A stretch of 64,000 nucleotides of DNA from Woeseiaceae bacterium (lineage in GTDB: Bacteria > Pseudomonadota > Gammaproteobacteria > Steroidobacterales > Woeseiaceae), in contig JANQPG010000102.1 in assembly GCA_028289545.1 (NCBI GenBank), forward strand, positions 186,001 through 250,000. Reading direction: 5' to 3'. A model generated the notes under the pieces. The model saw only the letters and a list, made by a program, of their open reading frames with translations, had not been told where the DNA came from and searched no databases. The position numbers and the translations under genes were made by a program. Positions 41,426 to 49,929 of the stretch are shown here, piece after piece (position 1 is the first letter of the stretch; every line of letters begins with the position of its first letter).

Positions 41426-42703
41426 CTAATAGCGGATACGCCGCGATACGAACGCAAGCAGTATCGATATGATGGCACAAAGGCCAAAGAGCCGGAGCAG
41501 ATCGGACGTCGCGGCGCCGCCTTCGATGATGCCGCCAATGACGATGGGCCCCAGACCGCCGCCGATCATCGTCGTAAACCCGTTGTAGAGGCCCACGCCG
41601 CTCGCCACCTGGCCGCGCGGAATGACTCGCTGCACGAGCGCAAACTCGGAAGCCGTAAACGCGCTCACACAAAACACGCTGAGGCTGAACAGGGTGACGG
41701 TCAGCCAGACGATATTCGCATTGCCGGCCATGAGCGCAGCCACCGCCAGTGCGCCGGTGGCCAGATACCCACCCCCCGCAATCGTAGCGCGCCGGTTGGT
41801 CCTGTCGCCCAGCACCGCCCAGAGCGTCAGCCCGAGCAGCGACGCGACGTAAGGGATTGCCGCCAGGTACGACAGGTCGCCGTAGCGGACGCCATCGAGA
41901 CCTGCCAGATACGTGGGCAGCCAGCTGGCAATGCCCAGCGCAACCATGTTATTGAAGATGCCGCTGCCGGTCAGCAGCAGGAATGCCGGCCGCCGGAACA
42001 GCAACCACGGCGATCCGTCGGCCTGTGCCAACTGCGAGGAAGCGGCCTCCAGCGTCGCCGCAAGCTCCGGCGCGACTCGCGGATGCGTCGAAGGCTTGTC
42101 GTGCACAAACAGCCAGACGAGCGGCAGGCTGACGAGCAGGCCGCCGAACGCAAGCACATAGAACCCGGTGCGCCATCCAGAGTGCTCCATTAACGGCACG
42201 AGGATCAGCGGCGCGGTGAGGATGGCTACAAAAAGCCCGGATACCCAGGCGCTGTTTGCCCGGCTGCGCTCATGCGCAGCGAACCAGTCGCTCGTCAGCT
42301 GATTCATCATTGGCGGGTGGACACCCTCGCTCAGCCCAAGCAAGACCCGGCTCGCCATGAACAACACCATGACCTGGCTCGCAAACGCACCCATCGCCGT
42401 GAACAGGGACCACAGGACAATCATGACGATCAGGCTCGTTCGCGCGCCGACGCGCTGCCCGAGGGGGCTCAGGAAAATGTTGGCAATACCGTAGCCAACG
42501 TAGAACAACGTAAGCAGCCACTGCCCGCGGCTGTAGGTTTCGGCTTCGGTCCAACCGAATTCCACCGCGATCAGCGGCATTGCCAGCGAGATATTGAGCC
42601 GGTCGTAGTAAGCAATCAGGAAGGTGACGGCGAGCGTGGCGACGAGCTTCCAGCGTTCGCTGCTTCCTCGTAGTTTGTCGGTTGGCAGCGGATTGACTGA
42701 CAA
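41426..42703 (-). CDS. MFS transporter, anion:cation symporter (hexuronate/phthalate-like)
   Basis: A 425-residue inner-membrane carrier with about 12 helices and the ACS-family opening (FLIAYYDRLNISLAMPLIA, R in the DR pair after helix 1; FLSPLGQRVGARTSLI). The family imports organic anions such as sugar acids or aromatic acids. It lies 16 bp after the PLP-lyase gene in an operon headed by TonB receptor 3. Confidence 0.9.
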   Translation of the reverse strand: MSVNPLPTDKLRGSSERWKLVATLAVTFLIAYYDRLNISLAMPLIAVEFGWTEAETYSRGQWLLTLFYVGYGIANIFLSPLGQRVGARTSLIVMIVLWSLFTAMGAFASQVMVLFMASRVLLGLSEGVHPPMMNQLTSDWFAAHERSRANSAWVSGLFVAILTAPLILVPLMEHSGWRTGFYVLAFGGLLVSLPLVWLFVHDKPSTHPRVAPELAATLEAASSQLAQADGSPWLLFRRPAFLLLTGSGIFNNMVALGIASWLPTYLAGLDGVRYGDLSYLAAIPYVASLLGLTLWAVLGDRTNRRATIAGGGYLATGALAVAALMAGNANIVWLTVTLFSLSVFCVSAFTASEFALVQRVIPRGQVASGVGLYNGFTTMIGGGLGPIVIGGIIEGGAATSDLLRLFGLCAIISILLAFVSRRIRY

Positions 42704-42719
42704 AGTGCTGACAGACGCT

Positions 42720-44153
42720 CTACTGGTTCACGTACAGGCGGTTCACGAACTCGACCATGAGTTGATCGCGGACATCCGCCGGCAGAACGTTCAGCAGCTT
42801 GTTGATGTCGTCCATGCGGTCCGGGAGCTTGTCCGGATCGATGCCCGCCGTTTGGCTCAGCATCGCGATCAGATCGCCGCCACTCCCGCCGTTGAGTGCC
42901 GTCGCTATGTCGGGCGGCAGCGTGCTGGTGCCGGCGGCGGCTCGCTGTCGCAACGCAGCCTCGCAGGCACCAAGATCCCGAATGAAGTCGTCGACGTGCG
43001 GAGCGTTGCTCGCGCCCACCGAGAGATGCAGGTTTGCCGGCGAATTCGCGAAACCGAACTGCGGCTGTATGTACCAGCCTTTCGCCTTCATGTCCTCGGC
43101 CAGCGCAAAGACATCGATGGTGTCCGAAGTGATCGAGAACAAGTTGATCTTCGGGTTACCCAGCACCCGCAAGGCCGGCATCTCGTTGACGGCCGCAATG
43201 ATCTTCCCCGAAGCGGTCTGGCACTTCTCGACGAGTTCGAGATAGCCGTCACGGCCAAGGTGATTGAGAATCGCCCAGCACCCGGCGATGGGACCACCGC
43301 TCTTGGTGGAGCTGATCGTCGGGTTGATCACGGAGTAACCTACCCAGCCCGACCACGCAAAAATCTGGTATTTGCGCATGTCGCCATGCTTGTAGAGGAT
43401 CGACGACGCTCCCTTGGCGGCGTAACCCCACTTGTGGAAATCCATCGACAGCTGCGTGACGCCCGGCACCGACAGGTTAAACGCGGGTATGTCGGCGCCG
43501 AGCTCCTTCGCAAACGGCAGGTACATGCCGCCCACGCAACAGTCGACGTGAAAAAGAATCTCGTGCCGGGCTGCGATCTCGCCAAGTTCCTCGATCGGAT
43601 CGACGACTCCGTGCGCATAGGATGGCGCGGACCCGACCATCAGGATCGTCTGGTCGTCGATGGCGGCTTCCATGGCGGCCGGAACGGCGCGGAAGTGCTC
43701 GTCGACGCCGACGCGTACCGGTTTCAGGTCGAAGTAGGCACAGGCTTTAAGAAAAGCGGGATGACCGGTGTCGGCAATGACGATGTTCGGTTGCGTAATA
43801 TGCGGGTACAGATCGCGGGCGCGATCGCGCGCGGTCTTGAGCGACAGCAGGATACTTTCGGTGCCGCCGCTCGTAAAACTGCCGCGCGCATCGGGCCCGC
43901 CCTCCTGCAGATCGATCGCCATGCCAATGACCTGCTTTTCGAGCGCGAGGCAACTCGGAAACGAGGTGGGATCGAGGCCGTTTTCGACAAGGTACTTGGA
44001 ATACGCCCGGGTCACGAGATCCATGGCTTCCGGACCGGCGTCGTACACGTAGGCAAACACACGGCCGGCCGCCCACGGCACGTCCTGGCCTTTCATTGCC
44101 TCGAGCTGCTCGAGCAGCGCCTCCGGGGCTTGTCCCTGAGCTGGAAACCGCAC
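42720..44153 (-). CDS. PLP-dependent lyase/decarboxylase, sphingosine-1-phosphate-lyase-like
   Basis: A 477-residue fold type I PLP enzyme. The group II decarboxylase motifs are GSFTSGGTESILLSLK (phosphate binding), HVDCCVGGMYLPF (Asp to the pyridine N) and SMDFHKWGYAAKGAS with the PLP Lys K241. The segment INPTISSTKSGGPIAGCWA resembles sphingosine-1-phosphate lyases more than glutamate or aromatic decarboxylases. Such lyases cleave a 2-amino-alcohol phosphate to an aldehyde and an aminoethanol phosphate. The start is GTG at 44153, 16 bp after the receptor. An aldehyde dehydrogenase is encoded nearby. Confidence 0.85.
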   Translation of the reverse strand: MRFPAQGQAPEALLEQLEAMKGQDVPWAAGRVFAYVYDAGPEAMDLVTRAYSKYLVENGLDPTSFPSCLALEKQVIGMAIDLQEGGPDARGSFTSGGTESILLSLKTARDRARDLYPHITQPNIVIADTGHPAFLKACAYFDLKPVRVGVDEHFRAVPAAMEAAIDDQTILMVGSAPSYAHGVVDPIEELGEIAARHEILFHVDCCVGGMYLPFAKELGADIPAFNLSVPGVTQLSMDFHKWGYAAKGASSILYKHGDMRKYQIFAWSGWVGYSVINPTISSTKSGGPIAGCWAILNHLGRDGYLELVEKCQTASGKIIAAVNEMPALRVLGNPKINLFSITSDTIDVFALAEDMKAKGWYIQPQFGFANSPANLHLSVGASNAPHVDDFIRDLGACEAALRQRAAAGTSTLPPDIATALNGGSGGDLIAMLSQTAGIDPDKLPDRMDDINKLLNVLPADVRDQLMVEFVNRLYVNQ

Positions 44154-44168
44154 GCCGTCGTTACACGC

Positions 44169-46580
44169 TCAGAACGACCAGCTGAACGAGGCGCCAACCT
44201 GGCGTGGCGCGCCCGGGATACGCTGCGCACCGGTCAGGTACGTCTCGAGCAGCGCGTGGCCGAGCACATACTCCTCGTCAGCCGCGTTACGAACCCAGAG
44301 CGACAGATCGTATCGGTCGGACTGGATGCCGCCCCTCAGGTTGACGAGTGCATAGCCGGGCAGCCGGCGCAGCTCGCTGTTGCGCGCGTCGGCGAACTGG
44401 TCGTCGATGTTCGAGTAGTCGATGCGCAGGTAGCCGTCGAACGGCTGCTTTAGCGGAATATCGATGTCGAGACTGGCGCTCAGGGTGCTCTCCGGTGCAA
44501 ACGGGATGGTATTGCCCGTCGCGTCAAACAGGTCGCCGTTTGTATCGACCGCGTTTTCGAAGCTGCCGAACGTCGAATCGAGATAACCGTAGCCCAGCCT
44601 GAACTCGACGTTTTCGGTCAGCGCCGCCGTCAGCTCGATCTCGAGACCTTTCGATTCTGCATCGGCTGCATTTTGCACAAACTGTCGTTGGCTGAGTACG
44701 TCCTGCCCGCGCACCTGCAAATCCTGCCAGTCGAAGAAGAACGCCGCCGCGTTGATGCGCAGCCTCCGGTCCAGAAGGTCGGTCTTGATACCCACTTCGT
44801 AGTTGTAGCCTGTCTCCTCGTCGAAGAACCTCTCGACGCCGGCCAGACTCGCGGTAACGTCGGAGTTGACGCCACCCACCTTATAACCTTTGGCGATGGT
44901 TGCATAGAGCAGGGTTTCGTCGCTCGCAGAATAGTTGAGCGATACGCGCGGCGACACGTCGCTGTAAGACTCCGTCTGTCGATCCGATCCGACGGGCAAC
45001 GAGATGGTCGGTCGCGTGACCTCGGTGAAGACGACCGAATCGTCGGTCCAACGCAGACCGAATGACAGGTCGAGGCTCTCGGTGACGTGCCAGGTGGCGT
45101 CTCCGAAAATAGCGATGCTGTCCGTCGTGTTGGCGCGGTCCACATCTTCGAAGTTACCTACCGTCTGCGGCCCGAACAGGCCAGGGATCAGGCCGCCCGC
45201 CAGCGCACCCTGAATCTGTGGATCGCCGAAGTCGATCAATCCGTCCTGAGCCGCTAGCGCAAACAGAATTGCGCCCCAGGCATCGAGGTAGGGATCGTCT
45301 GCGAGGTGCGTCGAAAGATCCGTTTCAGTGATCTCGTCTTCGGAGTAGATAACGCCGAGCATCCAGTCGAACTTGTCGTTGTCGAAGCTGGCGAGGCGGA
45401 GTTCCTGGCTCCAGGCCGTCGACTTGCTGTCGCGGCTGACTGTAAATGCCGGGTAGATGGACATGTCGCCGTCACCGGTAACGTCGAAATCGTTTTCCGT
45501 CCATCCCGTTACGGACGTCAAGGTCAGGTTTTGACCAAAATCGTAGCTCAGATTGACGATAGCCGTGTCGGTCACACTGTCGCTTTCGTTGGCGACATCC
45601 GTTGCGATCGTGTCGTAGTTGTCCGGATAGAACGGCACGTCGGTGGTGGGGATGGGCCATTCCGGGAACCCGCTCGTATCGATGGCCGGCGTCGGAATGG
45701 GTGCAAACAGAAATTCCCAGAATGTCACGACATCGACGAGCTGTGACGGGATCGAACCGAGGTCGCCGGTCGGAACGAACGCCTGCATGTTCTGCTGCAT
45801 GTCGGAATGCGACAACGTGAAGTCGATCGAGAGATTCGCGTTAGGCTCAAGGCGCAGCGCAGCGCGGACACCACTTTCCTCGCCGTCGTTGCTCGCGTTT
45901 GACGGGCCTTCGTTGTTGAGGAAGCCCCCAACTTCGCGGTAATAGCCAGTGAGCAACACGGCAGCGCGCTCCCCGAGGGGTTGGTTGAAGCTCAGGCGGC
46001 CCATGTAGCCATCCCAGTCGTCAGCCTCGATCTTGAGTGAGCCGTTTTGTTTATCGAGAACCGGCTTTCTGGAGGTGATGCTGATGGCGCCGCCCATGGT
46101 GTTGCGGCCAAAGAATGTGCCCTGCGGGCCACGCAGTACCTCGATGCGCTCGACGTCGAAGAGCGCCGTGTCGGCGGTACGCGAATGACCCGTGACGAGA
46201 ATGTTCGGCGCAATGTTGAACTCGTCGACGTAAATACCGACGGAATTGGCTTTGCCGCCAATGTTGGTTACACCGCGGATGCCGATTTTTGTCGTGGCGC
46301 GATTGCCGCGGTTACTGAAGCCCACGTTGGGCGTTTTTGCAGCGTAATCCGAAAACTCACGGATGCCGGCGCGTTCGATTGCGGCCGCGTCGAACGCCGT
46401 GATCGCAATGGGCACCTCCTGGAGCCTCTGCTCGCGCTTTTGCGCCGTAACCAGGATCTCTTCGATCGCAAGGCCTTCCGCCTCGTCCTGGGCCGTACCT
46501 GACCCGGCGGCGAAAAGAAACGCGAGCGCTGAGACAGCGCGCACGGCCTGACACCCGGTATTACGGATCGTTGCTTGCAT
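44169..46580 (-). CDS. TonB-dependent outer-membrane receptor 3
   Basis: An 803-residue receptor: signal peptide (ALAFLFAAGSGTAQ), TonB-box-like EEILVTAQKRE, plug with IEVLRGPQGTFFGRNTMGG, and a beta-barrel ending GASFSWSF. The ATG at 46580 is preceded by GGGGGGAG. It heads the operon with the PLP lyase and MFS carrier, and is divergent from a TetR regulator whose predicted operators lie in the gap. Confidence 0.94.
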   Translation of the reverse strand: MQATIRNTGCQAVRAVSALAFLFAAGSGTAQDEAEGLAIEEILVTAQKREQRLQEVPIAITAFDAAAIERAGIREFSDYAAKTPNVGFSNRGNRATTKIGIRGVTNIGGKANSVGIYVDEFNIAPNILVTGHSRTADTALFDVERIEVLRGPQGTFFGRNTMGGAISITSRKPVLDKQNGSLKIEADDWDGYMGRLSFNQPLGERAAVLLTGYYREVGGFLNNEGPSNASNDGEESGVRAALRLEPNANLSIDFTLSHSDMQQNMQAFVPTGDLGSIPSQLVDVVTFWEFLFAPIPTPAIDTSGFPEWPIPTTDVPFYPDNYDTIATDVANESDSVTDTAIVNLSYDFGQNLTLTSVTGWTENDFDVTGDGDMSIYPAFTVSRDSKSTAWSQELRLASFDNDKFDWMLGVIYSEDEITETDLSTHLADDPYLDAWGAILFALAAQDGLIDFGDPQIQGALAGGLIPGLFGPQTVGNFEDVDRANTTDSIAIFGDATWHVTESLDLSFGLRWTDDSVVFTEVTRPTISLPVGSDRQTESYSDVSPRVSLNYSASDETLLYATIAKGYKVGGVNSDVTASLAGVERFFDEETGYNYEVGIKTDLLDRRLRINAAAFFFDWQDLQVRGQDVLSQRQFVQNAADAESKGLEIELTAALTENVEFRLGYGYLDSTFGSFENAVDTNGDLFDATGNTIPFAPESTLSASLDIDIPLKQPFDGYLRIDYSNIDDQFADARNSELRRLPGYALVNLRGGIQSDRYDLSLWVRNAADEEYVLGHALLETYLTGAQRIPGAPRQVGASFSWSF

Positions 46581-46612
46581 GGCTCCCCCCTTCACAGACT
46601 CGTTAGGTCGCC

Positions 46613-46655
46613 CTAATAGTACAATAGTGCAAATATAATTGCACTTCTGTACAAT
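46613..46655. promoter_or_regulatory. TetR-type operator with nested inverted repeats
   Basis: A 34-bp palindrome (46619-46652) with outer GTAC arms and inner arms AGTGCAA (46626-46632) and TTGCACT (46639-46645). GTACAAT occurs at 46619 and 46649, and the left flank CTAATAGTACAATAG closely matches 55674-55688. It lies in the 109-bp gap between TonB receptor 3 and the TetR gene, where it could control both. Confidence 0.7.
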
Positions 46656-46689
46656 GAAATAATGGCTCGGAGTATGCGAAAATTCGTCA

Positions 46690-47361
46690 ATGAGCGAGTC
46701 CGGCGCAGTCGACGTCAGAAATCGCGGGTCTCGTCCCCGTGGCGAAAAGACGCGCCAGAAGATCCTCGATGCCACGCTCCGCGTCATCGCGCGGGAGGGC
46801 GTGGCGGGGACGACACATCGCGCAATCGCGAAAGAAGCGGGCGTGCAGCTGTCCCTGACGACCTACTATTTTCGCGACCTGAACGAGCTGATTTCGCTCG
46901 CCTTCACGGCATTCATGAAGCGCGACCACGACGCGCTGGCCGAAGAGTGGGAGCAGGCGTTTCGCTACCTGGAGCAGTTCTCCCCCGCGGACCGCGAGGA
47001 CGACGAGACCCGGAAACGCATCATCGAATACTGCACGAGACGCATCGTCGACCATATTCGCCATGGTCTCGACGGTCACCCGGAAGGGCTCGCCGTCGAA
47101 CATCAGTTCTTTTACGAGGCGCTCAACGACCCCGGGCTCGAAAAGCTGTCCGAGCTGCATCGGGAGAAGCTGCTCGAGCCTTTCGTTCGCTTTTGCGGCT
47201 ACTTCAACGGGAACGACCCCGCAACGGACGCGCGCCTCTTGTTCGGCACGATCACGCGCCTCGAATACCAGGCGTTGCCGGCGTTACCCGACGACGTCGA
47301 CTACAAAACCATCCGCAAGGAGATTCGCCGCATCGTCGGCTGGATCGTGAACGCCAACTAG
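46690..47361 (+). CDS. TetR-family regulator of the amide/aldehyde island
   Basis: A 223-residue repressor. Its helix-turn-helix is QKILDATLRVIAREGVAGTT followed by REIAKEAGVQLSLTTYYF-type residues (AIAKEAGVQLSLTTYYF), and it has a long helical ligand domain. It heads the plus-strand set, 10 bp before the aldehyde dehydrogenase, and is divergent from TonB receptor 3. The nested palindrome upstream is its likely operator. Confidence 0.92.
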   Translation: MSESGAVDVRNRGSRPRGEKTRQKILDATLRVIAREGVAGTTHRAIAKEAGVQLSLTTYYFRDLNELISLAFTAFMKRDHDALAEEWEQAFRYLEQFSPADREDDETRKRIIEYCTRRIVDHIRHGLDGHPEGLAVEHQFFYEALNDPGLEKLSELHREKLLEPFVRFCGYFNGNDPATDARLLFGTITRLEYQALPALPDDVDYKTIRKEIRRIVGWIVNAN

Positions 47362-47371
47362 GGGCACGACA

Positions 47372-48772
47372 ATGACCGAAGCCGCCACGTCCATTGGTCT
47401 TGCGCCCGACTTCAAAGACTTGCTCGAGAGCCTCAAGACCGCCTTCGATACCGATCGCACGCGAAGCCTCGACTGGCGCGCAGACCAGCTTTGCGCGCTG
47501 GAGCGCATGATGGTCGATTGCGAGCAGGAAATCATGGAGGCATTACAGACCGATCTCGGCAAACATCCGCTGGAGGCATGGGCAACCGAGATTGCCTATG
47601 TGGCGGGCGACGCCGCATACTGCCGGAAGCACCTGCGGAAGTGGGCAAAGAAGCGCAAGGTGCGGACGCCAATGCTCGGGCAGCCGGGCAAGAGCTGGGT
47701 ACAACCCGAGCCGCTCGGCGTTGTGCTGATCATCGGCGCCTGGAACTACCCGCTGCAGCTGGTGCTCGCGGGACTGGCCGCCGCACTGGCCGCCGGCAAT
47801 TGCGCCATCGTGAAACCCTCGGAGCTCGCGCCCGCGACATCCGAAGTGATCGCAAGACGTGTGCCCGAATACCTCGATGGCGACTGCGTCAAAGTCGTAC
47901 AAGGCGGCGTGCCCGAGGCTTCGGCGCTCCTGGAGCTGCCCTTCGATCACATACTCTACACAGGCAGCGGCGCGGTCGGCCGCATTGTCATGGCGGCTGC
48001 CGCGAAGAACCTGACTCCCGTGACGCTGGAGCTGGGCGGCAAGAGCCCCTGCGTTGTCCTGCCGGACGCCAACCTCGAAACGGCGGCGCGGCGTATTGCC
48101 TGGGGGAAATTCACGAACGCAGGCCAGACCTGTATTGCCCCGGATTACCTGCTGACGGACGCCGACACCGAAGCGCGTCTCTTGCCGCTCTTGCAACAAG
48201 CCATCGTGGACATGTTCGGCACCGATCCCCAGACCTCGGACTCTTACGGCCGCATCGTCAACGATCGGCATCACGCCAGGCTCGCGGGCTTTCTCGATTC
48301 GGGTGAGGCTGCGATCGGCGGCCGCACGAATCCCGCGACCCGGTTCATCGAACCGACCGTACTCACGAGCGTGGAAAAAGACAGCCCGGTCATGCAGGAG
48401 GAGATATTCGGCCCGATCTTGCCTATCGTGCGCGCGGACAGCCTCGACGACGCGCTGCGTTTCATTCGCAGCGGCGACAAACCGCTGGCGGCCTACGTGT
48501 TCACGAAGGACCGAGACGCGGAAGCCCGTTTCCTCGACCAGGTCTCGAGCGGCAACGTCTGCATCAACGACACAATGATGTTCATGACCGTCGAGGAACT
48601 GCCGTTCGGCGGTGTGGGCCAGAGCGGCATGGGTGCTTACTCGGGTGAGCACGGTTTTCGCACGTTCAGCCACATGAAAGCCGTCATGAAACGCGCCTGG
48701 TGGCCCGACCTTGCACTGCGTTACGCGCCCTATACTCCAAAGAAGTTCAGACAACTGCGCAAACTGCGTTGA
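47372..48772 (+). CDS. Aldehyde dehydrogenase, class-3/coniferyl- or fatty-aldehyde type
   Basis: A 466-residue NAD(P)-dependent aldehyde dehydrogenase. Catalytic E220 (VTLELGGKSP) and C254 (NAGQTCIAPDYLL) are present, along with the cofactor region GAWNYPLQL and TGSGAVGR. The short N-terminus and the AWNYPL motif place it with class 3/fatty-aldehyde or coniferyl-aldehyde enzymes. It could oxidise the aldehyde released by the neighbouring PLP lyase. Its stop overlaps the next start (TGATG). Confidence 0.92.
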   Translation: MTEAATSIGLAPDFKDLLESLKTAFDTDRTRSLDWRADQLCALERMMVDCEQEIMEALQTDLGKHPLEAWATEIAYVAGDAAYCRKHLRKWAKKRKVRTPMLGQPGKSWVQPEPLGVVLIIGAWNYPLQLVLAGLAAALAAGNCAIVKPSELAPATSEVIARRVPEYLDGDCVKVVQGGVPEASALLELPFDHILYTGSGAVGRIVMAAAAKNLTPVTLELGGKSPCVVLPDANLETAARRIAWGKFTNAGQTCIAPDYLLTDADTEARLLPLLQQAIVDMFGTDPQTSDSYGRIVNDRHHARLAGFLDSGEAAIGGRTNPATRFIEPTVLTSVEKDSPVMQEEIFGPILPIVRADSLDDALRFIRSGDKPLAAYVFTKDRDAEARFLDQVSSGNVCINDTMMFMTVEELPFGGVGQSGMGAYSGEHGFRTFSHMKAVMKRAWWPDLALRYAPYTPKKFRQLRKLR

Positions 48773-49929
48773 TGCCTGGCTACAACGACTACTTCGGAGC
48801 GCTGAACGGCAGGCTTCGCGACGCCGGCCGCGGCGTTCCGGAACTCGTTGTCGATCTCGACCGCGTCGATCGCAACATTGCCCGCACGCTCAAGCTGCAC
48901 CCGCCGGATAAGCTGCGCATCGTCGCAAAATCGCTGCCCTGCCCAAAACTTCTCGAACACATATTCCGAAAGACGGGCCGGCAGCGACTCATGGTGTTCC
49001 ATCTGCCGTTCCTGTTGCGGCTGGTCGATCACTTTCCGGAGAGCGACATTCTCATGGGCAAGCCGCTGCCCGTCGCCGCAATGCGCCGCTTTTACCGGGA
49101 ACGCACCGACAACCGGTTCGACGACAGCAGGCAACTCCAGTGGCTCATCGACACCGGGGCGCGCCTGCGGCAGCTTGCCACCCTCGCCGGCGACCTTGGC
49201 CGACGGGTTTCCGTCAGCGTCGAGCTCGACATCGGTATGCATCGCGGCGGCGCGGCCAGCGACCAGGCACTCGCCGCCGTTCTCGATGCCGCACGGGAAT
49301 GCCGCGACGAAATCCGCATCACCGGGTTCATGGGGTATGACGCGCACGTCCCCAAAGCGCCTTTTTCGCGATCCGTGGCCAGCGCGGCGCGGCGAGCGCA
49401 GCAACGCTATCGCGATCTGCTCGAGCTGGCCCGTCAGCGGTACGCTGACCTCGAGGAGGAGGAATGGTGCATCAACGGCGCCGGCAGCCCGACGGTTGCG
49501 CTGCACGGTGCTTCGTCGCCGCTCAACGACGTGTCGATCGGCTCCGCGCTCGTCAAACCCGCAGCATTCGATCTGCCAACGCTCGACACCTTCGAAGCCG
49601 CCGCCTGGATCGCCGCGCCGGTCCTCAAACGCCTGCAGGGCGTCAACATCCCGTTCGTCGAGAAGCTGCCGTCGCGGAATCGCTGCACACTCTTTATCTA
49701 CGGCGGCAAGTGGATGGCGGAGCCGGAATCGCCGGACGGCCTCAGAGAAAACCCGTCGTACGGTAGAAGTTCGAACCAGCAAATGCTGACCATACCGTCA
49801 ACGTGCGGTATTGACGTGGACGACTACGTCTTCCTGCGCCCGACGCAAAGCGAGGCCGTGCTGCTGCAGTTTGGCGATCTCTGTATTGTCCGGGACGGCC
49901 ATATCGCGGACCGCTGGGCTGTCCTGTGA
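48772..49929 (+). CDS. DSD1/alanine-racemase-N-type PLP enzyme
   Basis: A 385-residue fold type III PLP enzyme of the D-serine dehydratase / D-threonine aldolase group. The N-terminal barrel holds the PLP Lys K53 (RIVAKSLPCPKLL) and VSVELDIGMHRGG. In the C-terminal beta-domain, where Zn- or Mn-dependent members carry His and Cys (PxHxCP-type), this protein has PTQSEAVLL, so the usual metal site seems absent. It may be a racemase or aldolase-like enzyme on beta-hydroxy amino acids (inference). It overlaps both neighbours by 1 and 4 bp. Confidence 0.83.
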   Translation: MPGYNDYFGALNGRLRDAGRGVPELVVDLDRVDRNIARTLKLHPPDKLRIVAKSLPCPKLLEHIFRKTGRQRLMVFHLPFLLRLVDHFPESDILMGKPLPVAAMRRFYRERTDNRFDDSRQLQWLIDTGARLRQLATLAGDLGRRVSVSVELDIGMHRGGAASDQALAAVLDAARECRDEIRITGFMGYDAHVPKAPFSRSVASAARRAQQRYRDLLELARQRYADLEEEEWCINGAGSPTVALHGASSPLNDVSIGSALVKPAAFDLPTLDTFEAAAWIAAPVLKRLQGVNIPFVEKLPSRNRCTLFIYGGKWMAEPESPDGLRENPSYGRSSNQQMLTIPSTCGIDVDDYVFLRPTQSEAVLLQFGDLCIVRDGHIADRWAVL

